Below are positions 14,900 to 26,293 of a stretch of 64,000 nt of DNA, piece by piece. Source of the DNA: Tanytarsus gracilentus (taxonomy: Eukaryota > Arthropoda > Insecta > Diptera > Chironomidae); assembly GCA_038502055.1 (NCBI GenBank), contig JAXRKN010000021.1:393501-457500 (forward strand). Direction: 5' to 3'. The first letter of the stretch is position 1, and every line of letters starts with the position of its first letter. The notes under the pieces were generated by a model that made no database searches, had not been told where the DNA came from, and saw nothing but the letters and a program-made list of their open reading frames with translations. Both the position numbers and the translations under genes were made by a program.

Positions 14900-17140
14900 A
14901 TGGATCAATCAAATATTACCCACTTAATGGATTCGCCCCATCAATCAGCTTTAATGTCACTTCAACTCAACTCAAACCTTCAACATCGTCAAATTCCCAC
15001 CAACATCTACAGTCTCACTTCATCCGTCAACTCATCTTCAGACCTCCTCGATAATTACACTCTAAAGTCATCCAACAAAATTCATCCAAGCATTAATCAA
15101 TTAAGCAAAATTAAAAACGATCTTCAAGATCATTATGCGAATTTTAAAAATATTTCCGACAACTCTGAAAATTTTATTTCGTCAAATGAAATAAATATCG
15201 AAGTTGATCGAAAATTTATTGCATTTTCGCCGGATCAAATCTCGTGCATGGCAGAAGCGATGCAACAAAAAAATGACATTGATAAGTTGACAATTTTCCT
15301 CTTTGGACTTCCAACTGATGAATTCATAAATTCAAACGAAATAATTTTGAGGGCTCGAGCGACTGTCGCATTTCATCGAGGATCATTTCATGAACTTTAT
15401 GCACTTCTTGAAAATAATTGTTTTAATGTGAAATATCATTCGGATTTGCAAACGCTTTGGTTTAAAGCTCATTATAAGGAGGCTGAAAAAGTGAGAGGAA
15501 GACCTTTGGGTGCAGTCGATAAATATAGATTGAGAAAAAAATATCCACTGCCAAAAACTATTTGGGATGGCGAGGATGTAATTTATTGCTTTAAAGAGAA
15601 GAGCAGGAATGCACTTAAGGTGAGTTCTTTGAGTTAATTATAAAAAAATGTTTCAAAACCCACACGTGGGTGTTGCCGCGTAACCCACTTGTAACAGATC
15701 AGTGTTTGAAAATCAAGTGCATAAAAAATGTTTAAGTCAATCCGGACACTTTGGCTGTCCGTGGCAGTCCTGTTCGACCATTCCTCAAAAATCGTCTATG
15801 TCATTAGATTCCTGGTCCAATTACGAGTTCAACGATACCCATGAAGTCATAGTTCTGAAAAATGGACATTTTGGCTGTCCGTGGCACTGCTGGCCGGCCA
15901 TGATGGACATTCCTCAAAAATCGTCTATGTCATTAGATTCCTGGTCCAATCACGAGTTCAACGATACCCATGAAGCCATAGTTCTGAAAAATGGACATTT
16001 TGGCTGTCTGTGGCACGACCTATGGTCACGACTCGAAAAGCATGTATGTCAATCGATTCCTGGTCAAGTTACGAATCAATGCCAATCGATTCCTGGTCAA
16101 ATTACGACTTCAACGATACCCATGAAGCCATATAAGAGAAAATTTGTATGAAAAATGGACGTTGTGGCCGTCCATGGCACGACCATAGGTCATGACTAAA
16201 AAATAGTCAGTGCCTGCACATATAGACCCTAAGAGCTACCATCTGGCGAAAACTAGAAGTCTCTAGCTGGTCCAGGGACCGAGATCTCGCTTGTGCAGAC
16301 GGACGGACGGACGGACGGACGGACAGACGGACGGACGGACGGACGGACGGAATCACGAGCATATAAGCGTTACACCACTTTGTGGGTTACGCTAAAAAAT
16401 AGTTACATTGCTTTAAATTTTTATTCTTTAAAATTTTTGATTATTTTTTCTTGATTAATTTTTTTAATGTAAAAAATCAAGGACTTAAAACTCTTAAAAT
16501 TAACGATTTTAAAATTTATAATTTTTCAAGAAGAAAATAAATTGTAAAAAATTTAAAATTAAATTTTTTTTGACTATGTCACAGGAATGTTACCAACGCA
16601 ATCGATATCCAACGCCTGAAGAGAAAAAAGCTTTGGCGAGACGAACTGGGCTCACTCTGACGCAAGTTTCGAATTGGTTTAAAAATCGACGGCAACGTGA
16701 TCGAACTCCACAAACGAGATGGTGAGATTTGAGAATTTTTTAATTAAATGAATAAAATTTTTGAGAAGAACATTCAAAAAATAAATTGAGAATTTTTTAT
16801 TTGCGTAAGAAATTAAGAATTTTTAAAAATTTTAAATATCCATCAAATTTTGTAATTATGACAAATTTTTTGATTCTAATTTGAAAATATTTTAATTATT
16901 TAGTTTGAACCAGGGGGTGAGAAACTAACAAAATACTCGCAGGTATAATAGGTATTCAGTACTTGCAAGTTTCCCACCCCCTGGTTTGAACAGTTTTCAA
17001 AAAATGTTTAGATTTTTTCCTAAAACTTTTCAATATTTTTAATTTAAATTTGTTTTAGTGACATTTACGTGGATCAATACTCTCAATTTGGTCAGCCATC
17101 GACGTCATCGAGTCAGTTGCAGTTTCGTGAATTCATTTAA
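14900..17140 (+). CDS. Six4: SIX-family homeobox transcription factor, Six4/5 type
   Basis: Exons 14900-15619, 16585-16721 and 17059-17140 give 312 residues. The SIX protein-interaction domain runs from about residue 108 (FSPDQISCMAEAM) to 225 (KTIWDGEDVIYCF). The homeodomain follows at about 226-285, with NRYPTPEEKKALA and the recognition helix QVSNWFKNRRQRDR. The residues FKEKSRNALK and TGLTLTQVSNWF match the Six4/5 group rather than sine oculis (EWYAHNPYPSPREKR) or Optix. In flies Six4 acts in mesoderm and gonad development. The protein is short after the homeodomain: only about 27 residues follow it, while Six4 proteins usually have long tails, so another 3' exon or isoform is possible. 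The N-terminal 100 residues are Ser/Asn-rich. The start has a good context (CAGCCATGG). Confidence 0.92.
15648..16391. mobile_element. Dispersed repeat with GCGTAACCCAC ends in Six4 intron 1
   Basis: The element starts near TTTCAAAACCCAC and ends at GTGGGTTACGC, so GCGTAACCCAC is found in inverted orientation at both sides. Inside are about four tandem units of roughly 120 bp, each with GGACATTTTGGCTGTCCGTG. These are followed by a (GACG)n tract at about 16297-16351. The 149-codon ORF over the tandem units is a by-product of the repeat. A 62-bp piece of its left end also occurs at 43151-43212. I cannot assign a superfamily. Confidence 0.75.
16903..16990. repeat. Small palindromic repeat, copy 5, with 8-bp duplication
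   Basis: Arms CCAGGGGGTGAGAAACT and AGTTTCCCACCCCCTGG surround a short centre. GTTTGAAC stands directly on both sides, which looks like an 8-bp target-site duplication. It lies in Six4 intron 2 and has the same ends as the four copies in par-1. Confidence 0.75.
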
Positions 17141-17492
17141 GTTAAAATTAGCCAGGTGAAAAAATTAAATGTCATTAAACAAATTTTTAAAAATTACATT
17201 TAAATTTTTACTAAAATCGAAAAACTTTAAAACAAATTATTTTAAAATTTGAGAATGTTAGAAAGCAAAAATAGTTTAAAATATTTTCGTCTAATTTTGT
17301 TATAAAATCAATGAGATGGACATAAATTTAACTAATTTGAACTAAAATTGAACTCGTTCTGCCTGTGTACGTGTCACGATTGATGTAATAATTATAAGAC
17401 CGATCTATTTCACTGTTGAGTTGCAACTAAATTGCACTTTATTTACTCTCTTTAATTACAACTATTTGTATGATTTAATATTATGAATATGT
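17141..17492. other. Six4 3' flank
   Basis: AT-rich sequence without a coding frame, probably Six4 3' UTR and terminator region. Confidence 0.6.
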
Positions 17493-17575
17493 ATTAGAGT
17501 GAGAGAAGAGAGGAGATGAGGGATGACATAATGGTCATCATCACTCATCTCGCTCCTCTTTTCTCTCACTCTAAT
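17493..17575. repeat. Long perfect-looking hairpin (ATTAGAGTGAGAG ends)
   Basis: The 83-bp segment begins ATTAGAGTGAGAGAAGAG and ends CTCTTTTCTCTCACTCTAAT. The arms of about 36 nt pair almost completely around a loop near ATAATG. It marks the left border of a more GC-rich stretch. Confidence 0.85.
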
Positions 17576-17690
17576 CGTATCCAGCCTGTTTGCGGTGGAA
17601 GAGGCGTGAAAAACTGATCACCATCTTGCCGATCGTAATACGATCCCACCAACTTCACTCAACGATGAGCGTCCACGTATGATATTTTAT

Positions 17691-18540
17691 TCACTGTTTC
17701 TTCACTGCACAATAATCTGTTTCGGTTTCCGCCGCCTTGATTTTGTCGTAAGCCGTCATAAATTCATCTAAACTGATTGATACTTTAACCTTTAAACTAT
17801 TTGTTGTAGCCTTTGCTTCGCCAATTTTCTTAAACACTAGCATCGGTTCGTCTTCTAATTTTCTTATCGTGATTTCTCCAAAACACCATACTATGACACC
17901 AAAAATCACTATTGCCTTCATTTTGTCGACTGGTCTTTTCCTCTTGCTTTTTCAAGGGAACATAGAGGTAGGTGGGCCCGCATGTGCTCATAGCATAAAG
18001 TAGATAAAAAATTAAAATAAAGAATTATAATAAGAATAATACTCACCATTTTGATGACCTCAAAAGTTGCTTTTTCTCCCGTATCGATGGTGAAAAACTT
18101 CTTCGAGGCATGGGCCATTCCTCTTGATTCATACCCAAAATAAACATTTTTTTCCCTGTAACAAAAAAAATATTATTTTTTAGCATAAGAAAAAAAATAT
18201 ATTTACTTTAAGGGATTTTCTCCACAAATTTTTAAGCATGTATGCTTAAAAGCTTCCGGGTTGTCACAAACACAGTAATTATATAACTCGATTTTGGAAT
18301 ACGGCGTGAACAACGGTCCAATTTTGATTTTTGAAGCATCTAAATATGCTTCGTAGTTTACGGGCTTCTGCCTAACTTCCGCTTCTCGTTTTACATCCCA
18401 ACAGCTCATCACTTCCTTGATGAAGGTGACATGCTGGACTTCAAGGGGTGTCCTGAACAAATTAACATCCCTTGTTCCACGCATATTGAAATCGTGGGTT
18501 CCCCCTACAGTGTAGATTAATTTAACAGTGTCGATATCAT
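17691..18540 (-). pseudogene. Decayed or unresolved gene, minus strand
   Basis: Coding-like segments follow one another. The first is 18207 to about 18540 (IYTVGGTHDFNMRG... to the Cys-rich ELYNYCVCDNPEAF, then CLKICGENP). It joins in phase to 18047-18155 (NVYFGYESRGMAHASKKFF). A third block lies at 17691-18000. In that block the best-looking reading, CGPTYLYVPLKKQEEK then NSDFWCHSMVFW, switches frame to GEITIRKLEDEP and on to ETETDYCAVKKQ, and no intron could explain the switch. I therefore call it a pseudogene or a sequence error. I do not recognise the family. Base composition is more GC-rich than neighbouring genes. No start codon or signal peptide is evident at the 5' end. Confidence 0.45.
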
Positions 18541-18688
18541 TTAAAATTTAATTCATTCTTCAACTGTCAGATTTTCACTCTCAAATTTTATAGCAAAGAC
18601 TGCAATATCCTGAATTTTTTATGGCTCCACTGCTCCACGTCCCCGTATCCGCAATTATTATCTTCTTTCTTCAATGGAGACTGCAGGG

Positions 18689-18816
18689 AGCAGCCGTCTT
18701 GGCTTCTTTTCGAGGGACATCCTTGCATTCCGGGCTCAAACCTCGAGCTCAATTCTCGAGGTCAATTAAGCCCGGAATGCAAGGATGTCCCTCGAAAAGA
18801 ATACAAGACGGCTGCT
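18689..18816. repeat. GC-rich 128-bp hairpin with nested stem
   Basis: Arms of about 48 nt pair with a few mismatches: AGCAGCCGTCTT, CTTTTCGAGGGACATCC and TTGCATTCCGGGCT on the left, their reverse complements on the right. The loop holds a second stem, CCTCGAG/CTCGAGG. A third partial copy of the arm (TTTTCGAGAGACATCCTTGC) follows at once. It could be a foldback element or the source of a hairpin RNA. Confidence 0.85.
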
Positions 18817-19097
18817 TTTTCGAGAGACATCCTTGCAGCTGTTATACTGATTTACAACTGATTTACAACAACTTTAATTTGGTTTCGTAACTTTTGATGA
18901 AACTGAAATAATTTTATTAAATTTTATTTTTCCCACAATTTCTTTTAAGAACAAAATGCAAAGAATTTTTTGTTCACGTTTTTCCACTGAAAAAATTTTT
19001 TTTTTTCTCTCTAATTAAAATTTAACAGCGTAAATTTGATGAGCAAATTAAAAAATTTTTATTCAATTTTTTTTTACAAAATACGAAAAATTTTAAA

Positions 19098-19633
19098 TCA
19101 CTGCTCCAATTGGTTTCGAAGTTCTTGATTCTGGCGGCGGCGGCTCAAAACGGCCCGACGGACCCTCAATAACGGCTCCATTTTTCGATATTCCGTCCCT
19201 AGGAAAAGAAAGAAAAAAAAAACATTATTTAATTATAAAAAATTTTATACTCAAAAAATTACTCACAAAGTTGAAACTCATCAAGTTGCAGTTTATCCAG
19301 CTCCTCAAGGTCAGCCACCCGCTGCTTCAAGATGTCGTTTTCATGCTTGGCATCAAGCAGTTCAGATGTCACGATGGCATTCTCCTTTCTGGCCTCCCAA
19401 AGCTCGGAGCGCAAGACGGCATTCTCGGCATCGAGATTCCCGCTATCGGCATCTGAGCCGTTTGATGAATAGCCACTATAACAAAATTAAATTAAATTCA
19501 CTTCACTATCATAAACTTTAAAAAATACTTACGGCGATCGTGGCTCGTAGGCCGGACTACGATAGACCGGCGACATTTGAGGAGATCTTCTCTCACCCTC
19601 CGAGTCTACAATTATCGCACTTTGAGTCTGCAT
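19098..19633 (-). CDS. Small coiled-coil protein with an SP-rich head, unrecognised
   Basis: Minus-strand exons 19533-19633, 19267-19475 and 19098-19198 join in phase to give 136 residues. Residues 1-45 are polar with repeated Ser-Pro motifs (RRSPQMSPVYRSPAYEPRSP). Residues 47-100 form heptad-like helix (ENAVLRSELWEARKENAIV, KQRVADLEELDKLQLDEFQL), a likely coiled coil. The C-terminus is basic and helical (LLRVRRAVLSRRRQNQELRN), so a bZIP-like reading is possible, but the basic part follows rather than precedes the zipper. The introns are 57 and 68 bp with standard GT and AG. The coding sequence is much more GC-rich than most genes here. I do not recognise the family. Confidence 0.7.
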
Positions 19634-20225
19634 GTTACACTTTTAACTTTCAAACGGTTAATGAAGCCGATAACCCAAAAATCCCCTTTTATGGCATTTT
19701 TGCCGGCGGGAATTTGTTGACGCTGACAATATGGAATCTGCATCAGCAAATCGATTCGAGTCGAAAAAAGATGAGAATGTTTTAAACTAAGGATTTACTT
19801 AGAAAAAAAATCTAATGGTAACCGTTTTCTCAAACGAGAAAATAAAATCAACATAAGTGTTTATCAAAATCATAAAATAATTTTTTTGTTTTGTAAAATT
19901 GTCATAAAATTTTAAAATAATTTGTGAGAAAATTTTTTTATTTTAGAAATAATTTAACATCTGTAAAAAAAATTAATTTATGTAATTTTTTGAATTTTTA
20001 TTTTTTTGATAATCAAAAACCAAAATAAAATAAATTATTGAACTGAATGTAAATTAAATTTTTCTATTAATATATTAACAATTTTCAGAGTTTTGTTTAT
20101 TTTCATCTTTTACCACCTTGATTAGTAAAATAGTAACATTCCCAAACAATAGTTTAGGGCATAATTTCTTATTAAACAAGGTGGGATTTTAGGTTTTAAG
20201 GAAAATAATTTTTTACCAACTTTTT
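19634..20225. other. Intergenic region
   Basis: The first 150 bp are moderately GC-rich (5' flank of the coiled-coil gene); the rest is AT-rich. I see no gene. Confidence 0.6.
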
Positions 20226-21159
20226 TTATGGTCTCAATGTAAGTCCAACAACTGCGCTAATTTCCCTAATGAAACTTGACATTCTCGTTGCCATATGATC
20301 GTACCCATTTCTTCTTCCAATGTGGGTGCCAACAATTGTTGCTTTTCCATTTTCCAAAATGAACCAAGGACCGCCTAAAAATTTTATTTATAAATTATTT
20401 TTTTGTTCTTTTACACTTTTTAAAATTAAAACAAACCAGAATCGCCCATTTCCGAGTTAGAAAGTACGCAAAAAGATAAAGCACAAACGCTCCATCTATC
20501 CTGTAGCAAAATATTTGGGTGAATACAACCAGAGTTCAAAAATTGCATTGACAATGCTTGAAATTGAAGATCTTTCCCTTGTCCAAATCCAACTTGAGTG
20601 ACTGTAAAACCTTCATAATGCGATTCATCCTTGGATAAAGGTGGAAGTTGAGCGGTTGCAACATAAGTTCCGAGCTGAATTGGAGACACCATACGAAGCA
20701 AAACAAAGTCGAGATCAGCACCATCATAATCGACCCAATAAGTAAAATAATCAACTTGAACTTCAAGTCTCTTAGGAGACGTTCGACTTGCTGCGCCATA
20801 CTTGATGTAAATTGGTTCAAATTCCGGAGTTGTACTACATTAAAATATTTGTAACTAAAATTATTTTTAAAATTTATTCCTCACATATCTAAACAATGCA
20901 GTGCTGTCAATGCCCATGAAGTTGTCAAAAAAGTTCCAGTACAAAGATTATAATCAGTTGCTGTTTCAAAAACATTTACTTCATTGGCAAAAGGAAATTG
21001 TGAATCAGTTGCTGGAAAGCCACCTACAATTCGACTTTCAGTTCCTACTAACTTAGCATCAGGATGAAATGGCTTTACAGGAACTTTTCCGTAAACAACT
21101 TTCAAGTTTTTCGCTGAAGTGCTTAAAACTAAAAGCAAAAACATTAAAATCTTCAACAT
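20226..21159 (-). CDS. Trypsin-like serine protease (S1 family)
   Basis: Exons 20885-21159, 20437-20834 and 20226-20374 give 273 residues. A signal peptide (MLKILMFLLLVLSTSA) is followed by a propeptide and the activation site R43-IVGG. The catalytic triad is present: H88 in ALHC, D134 in LDFVLL, S224 in GDSGGP. An upstream TTG extends the frame to 21198, but the ATG at 21159 starts the signal peptide directly. The specificity region reads CVLSNSEMGDSGG. Position 189 (chymotrypsin numbering) is Asn rather than Asp, and the usual Cys191 is Glu, so one conserved disulfide is missing and trypsin specificity is unlikely. It is probably a secreted gut protease. A TATA box and initiator lie just upstream. 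Confidence 0.93.
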
Positions 21160-21179
21160 TTTAATTTCAATGTCACCTC

Positions 21180-21215
21180 GAAACTGAAGAACGTGCAAAA
21201 TTTCATGTATTTTAT
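21180..21215 (-). promoter_or_regulatory. TATA box and initiator of the trypsin-like gene
   Basis: Read on the minus strand, TATAAAA (21208-21214) is followed about 30 bp later by TTCAGTT (about 21181-21187), giving a 5' UTR of roughly 25 nt before the ATG at 21159. Confidence 0.65.
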
Positions 21216-21720
21216 ACTTTTGAGGTATCGCAAATTATTCAAAGATAATTTTAATCAAAACGCGCTGTTGATAATGAGGTACTCAAATGAATTATTCTGG
21301 TGATACAATGAAAATGGTTGAAATGTTAAATAGTATCGTAAACTTTGAGTATGGATTCATAATTTACTAATTATTGAAATTTTTAATTTTAAAACCATTC
21401 TTTCGAGAAAATAAGTCAACTGAAATATTTATTTTAATTTTTATTTGTGTACATTTTTGTTTGTTTACAATTTCAAATTCTCACTGCACATCCAACTTTT
21501 AAATTTCCCGCCCTGCAAATTCTTCTTCGTTCACTGTTTTCATTTTTTTTCTCCTCACCAACACATTCTAGCCTCAAAAATCATATTGAACTCGAACACA
21601 GAATGAGAAAGTCGAAGATTTTCCTAGTTTAATTTATTTTCCTATTTTTTGTTGGCTTAGTGGATAAAATTTAGGCAATAACTTATACTCAAGTATTAAT
21701 AAGATCAATAACAACCAAAA

Positions 21721-24700
21721 ATGGTAGGTTTCAATGTGAAAACAAGTTAAAATTCCTCAAAATCCACAAATGTCGATTTGGAACTAAGAAAAAAAAATCT
21801 TCATTGTTGTCGATTTATAATCTAGAGAGTTGATTTGATGAGATCACCATGAGATTTAAAAAAAATTAAAAGTGTTTTAAGAATTTTTCAGTGTGGCTTT
21901 AGAATTTCAAGGTTTTATGAAATTTTTGATTAATTATTAAATCGTGACAATATTAGGGAGAAAAAAAAGGGGTGAAAATAATTATAAGGTGAAAAGTTGT
22001 AAAAACTATTGAATTATTAGGTAGAAAAAATGAAACCTTAATAATTTATTATTTTTTTATTATAAAACTCAAAAGTGAAACTTCTTTGAAAAAGTAAAAA
22101 AAAATTTAAGAATGATTAAAAAAAATTAAAATTGATTCAAAATAATTTAAAAACTAAAAAATCATTCAAATTTAAGAGAACCAAAAAATAATTGATTCAA
22201 AAAAAAAATACTCAAAATAATTTTTAAAAAAATTTAAAAGATAAAAAATAAATACAAAAATTTAAAAAATCATTAAAAGTGAAATTAAATACAGAAATAT
22301 TTTTTACTTTACTCTAATGAACTTAAAACCTAAAAATTTCATCAAATCGACTTAAGTCCTCCACAATTTCTTACTCAACCCACTCCAAAAATCTAGTTCC
22401 ATTCAAAAATTCCTCCCATTCCATCAATCGAGTAATTCGATACAGTTTTTACCTTCCCGTAAAAATATTAAACACAAAACAGAATGAAGAAATAAGTTGT
22501 GCAAATGAAAAAGAAGTTAATTCATAACATGAGTCATTTAGTTCATATTTTGAAGCTAATTTGCGAGTGAAAATGTTTAATGAAGACTTCCTGGTTGAAA
22601 AAGAAATTTTTGTGGAATTTTAAGATTAGTCAAAAGTTTTCATCAGACAACAAAGAAATGAATTTAAATCCTTTAAACTTCTGAATTAATTTTACAAAAT
22701 AAATAAATCAAGCAAACTTCCACGGTAGTCAATCACTCTTCCATTCACCCAATTATCATCTCATTAATTCACCAAAATAAAATTTTTCTTATCTTATCAC
22801 AAATTTACTTTTTAATATTTTTTAGACTTCTGTTTTTCTTTATGATGCATTCAACCGTACGACTTGCACAGAAATTCCAAATAGCAACAAGACAATTTTC
22901 ATCACAAAAGAGTATGAGGGAATTCCACAGACGCTAATTGTAAATTTAACCGCATGGATTCTGCTCATTTTACTCTTCACACTGCTACGACAGCAGGCAT
23001 GGGATTATGGTCGACTTGCGCTAGTCAACAGTGCGACTGGAAAGCGATGGACGGAAATTTTCTATGCACACGGAAATAATCAAGAGATTTTAGACACGCT
23101 CAGCAGTGAAATGAACTCGAATCAGGATGGAAGTGGCGAGATGGAGCAAGAAACTGAGCCACAACACCGAGTTTTAAGACAACAGCATTCAGTGCTCGAT
23201 GCTGGATTCTTTAGTTGGATAAAAGCCACATTTAAGTTAAGAAAGGAGCAAATTTTAAGACATGCCGGTCCAGACGCTGTTCACTATTTAAGCTTTCAGC
23301 AGCATCTGATTGTTGTGATGGGAACGATTTCGTTCATTTCGATTGTGATCATTTTGCCGATAAATTTTAGCGTAATTTAAAAATCTTTAAAATTTATTTC
23401 ACGACATGGTCGTTAAAAAAGAGAATTTATAACAAATTTCCAATTTCTTCAGTTTTGAAACTTTCAATGTTCTCCAATTAATTTTTAATGAATGAAGTCC
23501 TTACATTTACATCTTTCACTGCCTATTTCAACTTAATTAAAGTTCATTTGCGTTAAAATTTAAAAAAAAACTATTTTTGGTGAGAATTTTTTGCTCACTT
23601 TGTTTACATCAAAAACGTAAACATTGCGATAATTTTTGCCAAATCGAAAAGTAATTAATTTATTCTATCGAATTTGATGGTTAAATCTTGAATATTTTTG
23701 TAAGGTGAGTAAGAGTTTTTTAAAATATTAATATTTTCTAATTTTTTCCCATTTTAATAGCATAAAAAAGCGATTCTGAAATCGCTCCAAAATGTACTTT
23801 AATTAACAAAATATAAATTATTTTGGTGCTATTGATAGAAAACTAATTTATCAATATATCTAAAGAAATTATCTTTTTTTCACTCCATATAAGTAAATTT
23901 GAGCTCAAAACTTTCCTTTTGTCGTATTGGCGTTTCCAGCAGTGCTTGCAACCAATATCCAGTAGTAAAATTAAACCTTCATTTAATATCTATAACTAGG
24001 CAAAGTTTCAAATTTTTATCAGCGAGCATTCAAAAGTTATGAATACCTTTTTGAAATTGCGATTAGAAATTCTCTTTTTTTAAGACTAAGTGAACCGAAC
24101 AAATGAAAATTTCAAAAAGTATTTCTCGGAATTAGTGATCAAATTTAATAAATGGGCTTTATCGACGCGTCTTGAGAAGTTCTAACATAAAATAACTATT
24201 ATATTAATGTTAAATTAATACCTTCGAAGAAACCTCGAAAAAAGACCTGGTTCACTTAGTCTTAAATTTTTTTAGTCCATGTCGTTTATAAATTAATAAT
24301 AATTTATTTATTTTCAGGGTGACTTATCAGGCAACAAAAACTCCTTTTCTCACACCACAATCGCAAATCTCGATCCCAACTCACCGCTCTTATGGGTTCA
24401 CACAGTATGTGCGATTCTCTTCGTTCCTTTAGTTGTTCTCGTCATGCGACGATCGAGCGGTCGAAATGCATTCAAAATTGCACCAACTCGAACGGTTATG
24501 GCGACGGGTGTCATGCGACCTGACTGCCATCGACAATTAATTCAAAATTACCTTCATCAACTCTTTCCCGATATTGAACTGCGTGATATTCAGGTTGCGT
24601 TTAATATTAAGAAACTTTCAGACGTCGCGCGCGAATATGAACGAGTGATTGAAGCGAGAATTTACTGTGAACAACATCGAAATATGGTGAAAGTGAGAAC

Positions 24701-26293
24701 GAGCTGTTGCACATGTGAAACTGTTGAAGCTTTAGAGTTTTATAAAAACGAAGAGCAGAGGTTGTGTGGTGAGGTGGCGAGACTGAGGTCAGCGGCATTA
24801 AACGATCCACTTGGAGTTGTTTTCATTACTGTTGGTTCAACACCGGCTGCCAAGCAGTTGATATTACATTTTAAGCCGACCGCTGTGAAGGATTGGAAGT
24901 TGACTTTTGCACCGGCTTCATCTGATATTTATTGGGAGAATTTAACGAGTCAAACGGCCGGATGGTATCTTCGATGGATTTGCGTCAATTTTATCCTTTT
25001 CATCTTTTTATTTTTCTTAACAACGCCCGCTTATGTTGTGACGATTTTAAAGTCGTACGCAAATCAAACAATGTCAGAGGATTCAAGTCAAGGTTCAGTG
25101 CTCGTCTCTGAATTTTTACCAACACTTTTACTGTGGTCTTTAACTGCAATTATGCCGATTGTTGTGGCTTACAGCGAATCATGGTTGAATCACTTCACAA
25201 AATCATCCATGAACTACGCGATCATGACAAAAACTTTTGGATATTTACTTTTCATGATTCTTCTTCTGCCAAGTCTTGGACTCACTTCAGCGTCAGCTTT
25301 CATCGAATGGAACATAAAGTTAACAGAAAAAAATGAAACATTCAGGTTCGAATGCGTTTTCTTACCCGATCGAGGAGCATTTTTTGTTAATTATGTCATC
25401 ACGATGTGCTTTATTGGAACGGCTCTCGAGCTAATGAGATTTCCAGACCTAATTTTATACATCTACAAAATATTAACGGCTCGAAGTGAGGCCGAAACAC
25501 CACACATAAGGAAGACAATTATCTCAGAATTTCCGTTTGGAATTCATTACACATGGCAACTTTTGGTGTTTACTATGGGTGTTTTTTATTCACTCGCATG
25601 TCCATTAATTACACCGTTTGCATTGCTGTACTTGATGATGAAGAATTTCAATGATAAACACAATTTGTACTTTGCATATGGGTGAGTTTTATTATGTTGA
25701 TTATTAAATGGATTTTTAACGGGTTAAATTCAAGAATTTGTTAAGCTTTAAATAACACTTAATTACCTTCATTATCTTCTTTATAAAAATTCCTCTAATT
25801 AATTTTTCATCTCTCATTTTAGTCCATCACACATGATAAGTCAAGGAGGTGGAAAAATTCACTCGACAGCAGTGACCATGACAAAATTCTCAGTGGTTTT
25901 TCTTCTAATCGCATTGACTGGCATAACTTACTGGCGCGGTGGTAATCAATACACGATGAGATTCGTCCTTCTTGCCTTTTCACTGCTGTTGTCGCTGGTT
26001 TTGTTTGGTTTTATGAGTCCGATTAAAAAGTGCACGATGAAACCGCTGACGGTGATTGAAGATGATTCAATGCATAATCCTGGTGAGATTTAAAATGATA
26101 AATATAATAATTATTAATTATTAATTAATAATTTATTAATTGTTCAAGAATTAAATTAATTTAATTAAATTTTTTAGTTTACATCGCTGATGTTTTTCTT
26201 AACAATCGAGTTATGGGAAGTTCACCTTCTCACATGAGCTACGGATCGTCCGACGTCACTGAGAGCTTACAGTCATCGCCTCTAAGAGTTTAA
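21721..26293 (+). CDS. Tmem63: TMEM63/OSCA-family mechanosensitive cation channel
   Basis: Exons are 21721-21723 (ATG only), 22826-23371, 24318-25681, 25823-26082 and 26178-26293, predicting 762 residues, the usual family length. The encoded order is typical: TM0-TM2 (LTAWILLILLFTLL, HLIVVMGTISFISIVII, LLWVHTVCAILFVPLVVLV), the large cytosolic RNA-recognition-like loop with the CEQH and CCTC Cys cluster, then the pore-forming TM bundle (TAGWYLRWICVNFILFIFL and on to LACPLITPFALLYLMMKN). TMEM63 proteins are stretch- or osmosensitive channels of plasma and lysosomal membranes. The exon at 22826 has no in-frame ATG upstream. An ATG followed at once by GTAGGT at 21721 is the best available start but is inferred. 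Intron 3 carries a short inverted repeat element. AATAAA lies near 26336. Confidence 0.9.
24075..24272. repeat. About 200-bp element with TTAAGACTAAGTGAACC inverted ends
   Basis: Within the 946-bp Tmem63 intron, TTTTAAGACTAAGTGAACC on the left is repeated in inverse orientation as GGTTCACTTAGTCTTAAA on the right, enclosing about 155 bp without coding potential. It resembles a MITE. I could not define a target duplication. Confidence 0.6.

Noticed and set aside
15702..16151. 149-codon ORF with repeated GHFGCPWHC-like blocks
   Set aside because: The repeats reflect the 120-bp tandem units of a noncoding mobile element in a Six4 intron; the frame is fortuitous.
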